In this document: piece by piece, positions 62,287-64,000 of the stretch
How positions within the stretch are numbered: position 1 is the first letter of the stretch
How the letters are laid out: the number at the start of each line of letters is the position of its first letter
Assembly (NCBI RefSeq): GCF_946481145.1
Contig: NZ_CAMLMJ010000021.1
Location: forward strand, 1-64,000
Direction: 5' to 3'
DNA length: 64,000 nt
Source of the DNA: an uncultured Sediminibacterium sp.
Lineage (GTDB): Bacteria > Bacteroidota > Bacteroidia > Chitinophagales > Chitinophagaceae
Notes under the pieces: generated by a model
Database searches by the model: none
The model's input: only the letters and a program-made list of their open reading frames with translations
What the model was told of the DNA's origin: nothing
Position numbers and translations under genes: made by a program

Positions 62287-62408
62287 GTACCTGTGGACAG
62301 ACCTCATTGGGGTCGGTGTCGAGCGTAGCAAAGACAGCCTAAATCATGCGCAGCAGATTTAGGCAGAGGCCAATGGAGTCTGGGAACAGGTACGGGGCCA
62401 TTCGGCCC
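62287..62408. ncRNA. Candidate structured RNA (family unknown)
   Basis: Nested pairings: GTACCTGT (62287-62294) with ACAGGTAC (62386-62393); GACCTCATTGG (62300-62310) with CCAATGGAGTC (62370-62380, one mismatch, one wobble); inside, GCCTAAATC (62337-62345) with GATTTAGGC (62356-62364); then a separate GGGCC/GGCCC (62395-62408). More GC-rich than its surroundings. Strand is not known; the listed order reads on the plus strand. No match to tmRNA, RNase P or SRP RNA signatures that I recognise. A 6S-like or novel RNA is possible. Confidence 0.4.
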
Positions 62409-62530
62409 GGGAGTAACATGCAATTTGGAACAACAGACTGATCGATTTTACTTATTGCTTAAGTTATCGTTACAGACTAATTAAAAGCAAGGATTCCATT
62501 TTCAAACTGCGACAAGATGGTTGCTGTAAA

Positions 62531-62556
62531 AGCATTTTAGAGAAAAGTGCTATTTT
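62531..62556 (+). terminator. Possible weak terminator within K3
   Basis: AGCATTTT-agag-AAAAGTGCT imperfect stem then a five-T run (62531-62556). It could end a transcript from the candidate RNA or from folP. One unpaired base in the stem. Confidence 0.4.
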
Positions 62557-62663
62557 TCCCCGGACAGCAATGGCTGCAGGCTGCATGCTTTGATTGGTGC
62601 TTGGTTTAGGATTTCTGCTAAAGAAATTTCTGACCTCATTTTATGTACTACCTGTTATAAAAA

Positions 62664-62703
62664 GAACACGGATTTTCATGACCTATCATGAAAATCCGTG
62701 TTC
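62664..62703. repeat. Palindromic repeat, family J (perfect 18 bp)
   Basis: GAACACGGATTTTCATGA (62664-62681) with its exact complement (62686-62703), 4-nt centre CCTA. Same family as 6650 and 13539. A small palindrome CGAGACAC..GTGTCT follows at 62711-62732. Confidence 0.9.
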
Positions 62704-62735
62704 AAATGAACGAGACACTTGTAGCTCGTGTCTTG

Positions 62736-62792
62736 TAGACCATAGTCCATGGTCCATTGCCTTACTATGGTCTATGGACTATGGACCATTAA
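62736..62792. repeat. Word-repeat hairpin, family I (GACCATAGTCCATGGTCCAT)
   Basis: The left arm (62738-62757) and inverted right arm ATGGTCTATGGACTATGGAC (62767-62786). It abuts the FKBP stop codon. Confidence 0.88.
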
Positions 62793-63710
62793 CTAACGCG
62801 GCATTGGAATATTACCAGGCGCTGTACCTTCTGCTGGTTTTGGAGCGGATTTCACGATATCTACCACTTCAATATCAAAGCCCAGATTAGCAAATGGAGG
62901 GATCACAGGTGCTGAACCTTGTATGCCATAAGCCAGCATAGCTGGTATAACCAAACGACCCTTACCACCTTTTCCGAAGAAACGTAATCCTTCTTCCCAT
63001 CCTGGCATCACGGCACCAGTACCCATATCTACAGTGATGGGTTGAGCATTTGGATCCATATTGGTTTCAAATACTTTTCCTTCGTTTGTTTTACCCAGGA
63101 AATATCCTTTGTAACGTACAATCGCAGTATAACCAGAATCGGCTTTCTGTCCTGTTCCTGCATGCTGAATTTCAACCTGCAGACCTGAATTGGTTGAAGT
63201 TACTTTCAAGTTCTTTTTCTTAGCGTATTCTTTTACTGCATTGATTTCTTTTTGTTTCTCAATTGCAATTTCTTTCTCATAATCCGCTTTCACTTCATCC
63301 TGTGTATTAAATACTTTGAGGATTTCGAAGCGGCCATTGATCAGATCGCCTTCTTTAAACATATCATTGTATTCCATCACCTGCATTTTCTTCAGTGTAT
63401 CAATGAACAAGGTAAAGTCTACCTTATCACCAGCACCGCAGAGTGTAATGATCTCAGTGAATGTATGTTTACCCAGACGGGCAGTATCTACAGGGAAATA
63501 TACAGGCAGGTTATCGTAAGACGATTGTAAGATGGTGTCTTTAGATTTCAGTTTGTATTCGATGTGCATCTTAACAAACTGTCCATGTTTCAGTTTTTCT
63601 TTGCTCGTCCCGCTGATCTTGTACGTCATTCCGGAAGGTGCTTTTTCATATTGGTTACAGCTTGCAAGCAATACGATCGCCAGTAACAGCGAGGTGGTTG
63701 TTCTCATCAT
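62793..63710 (-). CDS. FKBP-type peptidyl-prolyl isomerase, lipoprotein
   Basis: 305 residues. Lipobox LLASC (MMRTTTSLLLAIVLLASCNQ). The C-terminal FKBP domain is the second half: LQVEIQHAGTGQKADSGYTAIVRYKGYF, MGTGAVMPGWEEGLRFFGKGGKGRLVIPAMLAYG and PPFANLGFDIEVVDI, the standard FKBP order. The N-terminal part (about 25-165) is a helical/other domain, perhaps a second FKBP-like or chaperone region with SKDTILQSSYDNL. Folds exported proteins in the periplasm. Four bp downstream of the nrnA-like gene, so co-transcribed. Confidence 0.93.
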   Translation of the reverse strand: MMRTTTSLLLAIVLLASCNQYEKAPSGMTYKISGTSKEKLKHGQFVKMHIEYKLKSKDTILQSSYDNLPVYFPVDTARLGKHTFTEIITLCGAGDKVDFTLFIDTLKKMQVMEYNDMFKEGDLINGRFEILKVFNTQDEVKADYEKEIAIEKQKEINAVKEYAKKKNLKVTSTNSGLQVEIQHAGTGQKADSGYTAIVRYKGYFLGKTNEGKVFETNMDPNAQPITVDMGTGAVMPGWEEGLRFFGKGGKGRLVIPAMLAYGIQGSAPVIPPFANLGFDIEVVDIVKSAPKPAEGTAPGNIPMPR

Positions 63711-63713
63711 TGT

Positions 63714-64000
63714 TTATTGTAGTTGATTTTGATAGGTTTTTATGATTTCTTTGAAACGTTTTACTGTTGCCTCAAGGCTTTCACTGCTTCTTCCGCCTGC
63801 TGCATTTTTGTGTCCGCCTCCTTCAAAATGCTCACGGGCAAAGGTATTCACGTCAAAATCGCCCTTACTCCTAAAGCTCCATTTTCTTTCTTCGTCGCGG
63901 TCTATCACGATTGCGCCCAGTTTAATACCTTGAATAGTGAGCAGGTAATTTACCAAACCCTCTGTATCACCGGTTTTAATATCAAACTTTTGCAAATCAG
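63714..64000 (-). CDS. DHH/DHHA1 phosphoesterase (NrnA-like), C-terminal part (5' truncated by window)
   Basis: About 95 residues of the C-terminal DHHA1 domain. Reads through the window edge; no start codon in the window. Diagnostic features: GAIVIDRDEERKWSFRSKGDFDVNTFARE and the GGGHKNAAGG glycine loop, which binds the nucleotide phosphate. NrnA-type enzymes degrade nanoRNA and dephosphorylate pAp. The DHH metal domain lies outside. Directly upstream of the FKBP gene, 3 bp gap. Confidence 0.85.
   Translation of the reverse strand, partial: DLQKFDIKTGDTEGLVNYLLTIQGIKLGAIVIDRDEERKWSFRSKGDFDVNTFAREHFEGGGHKNAAGGRSSESLEATVKRFKEIIKTYQNQLQ

Larger units (their letters stand above)
62127..62616. 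repeat. Composite convergent-site element K3 with long inverted ends
   Basis: The left end AAAGCTGCAAGCTACAGGCT and on with GCCATTGTTGTCCGGGGAAA (62127-62173), more family D words (GAGCCGTGAGCTATGAGC) to 62219, then about 330 bp of unrelated sequence. The inverted right end reads TTTTCCCCGGACAGCAATGG (62553-62572), GCTGCAGGCTGCATGC and GATTGGTGCTTGGTTTAGG (62592-62610). Terminal 20 bp match 19-20/20 when inverted. Same end motifs at 13421-13656 and 53351-53575. Confidence 0.75.

Noticed and set aside
62127..62616. Insertion sequence with transposase
   Set aside because: Inverted ends are present but no transposase or fragment is in the element; kept only as a composite repeat.

Overview
The window is a stretch of ordinary chromosome from a member of the Bacteroidetes, most likely the family Chitinophagaceae. 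This is inferred from a type IX secretion (T9SS) sorting domain next to a PorP/SprF protein, three TonB-linked outer-membrane receptors of Bacteroidetes type, BT_3928-like and DUF1599 proteins beside folP, bacillithiol genes, and promoters of the form TTG-N16-20-TAnnTTTG. The start of hppA and the start of an nrnA-like gene run off the two ends. I see no phage, insertion sequence, integron, CRISPR array, tRNA or rRNA.

Layout. 1-12.5 kb: end of a proton/sodium-pumping pyrophosphatase, a large envelope protein of unknown role, a BlaI-BlaR1-like pair with a dyad-rich operator region, PorP/SprF with its partner adhesin, and WbqC. 12.8-21.1 kb: LEA14-like lipoprotein, HMA-like metal protein, pyrE, Nudix hydrolase, NTF2-like protein, arginine decarboxylase, and the thrS-infC-rpmI-rplT translation operon. 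21.3-36 kb: envelope proteins, DUF389 membrane protein, TonB receptor, DUF3347 lipoprotein, ABC-F ATPase, a secreted protein plus Ig-like lipoprotein, acyl-CoA dehydrogenase and an outer-membrane beta-barrel receptor. 36.3-45.7 kb: amidase, HD hydrolase, M24 peptidase, methyltransferase, agmatine deiminase and N-carbamoylputrescine amidase, bshB1, two paralogous lipoproteins, L31 type B and YajQ. 46-64 kb: a second beta-barrel receptor, lgt, bacilliredoxin, Hsp20, a TraB/GumN - ECF sigma - membrane protein set, thioesterase, coaD, pyrB, pyrR, recF with a DUF721 (DciA-like) gene, cytochrome c, an oligopeptide-type permease, the BT_3928/DUF1599/folP cluster, an FKBP isomerase and the end of nrnA.

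Genes that work together: SpeA (16.0 kb), AguA and AguB (39.9-41.9 kb) make a complete arginine to putrescine route. BshB1 and bacilliredoxin point to bacillithiol as the thiol buffer. PyrE, PyrB and PyrR belong to pyrimidine synthesis and its control.

The most unusual feature is between the genes. About thirty intergenic loci carry imperfect hairpins whose arms are built from short (7-14 bp) words repeated in near-tandem. There are about ten distinct word families and the same family recurs at distant loci. One arm lies inside the ABC-F coding region, some arms abut or overlap gene ends, and three convergent intergenic regions share a composite version with common end motifs. One of those encloses a candidate structured RNA.
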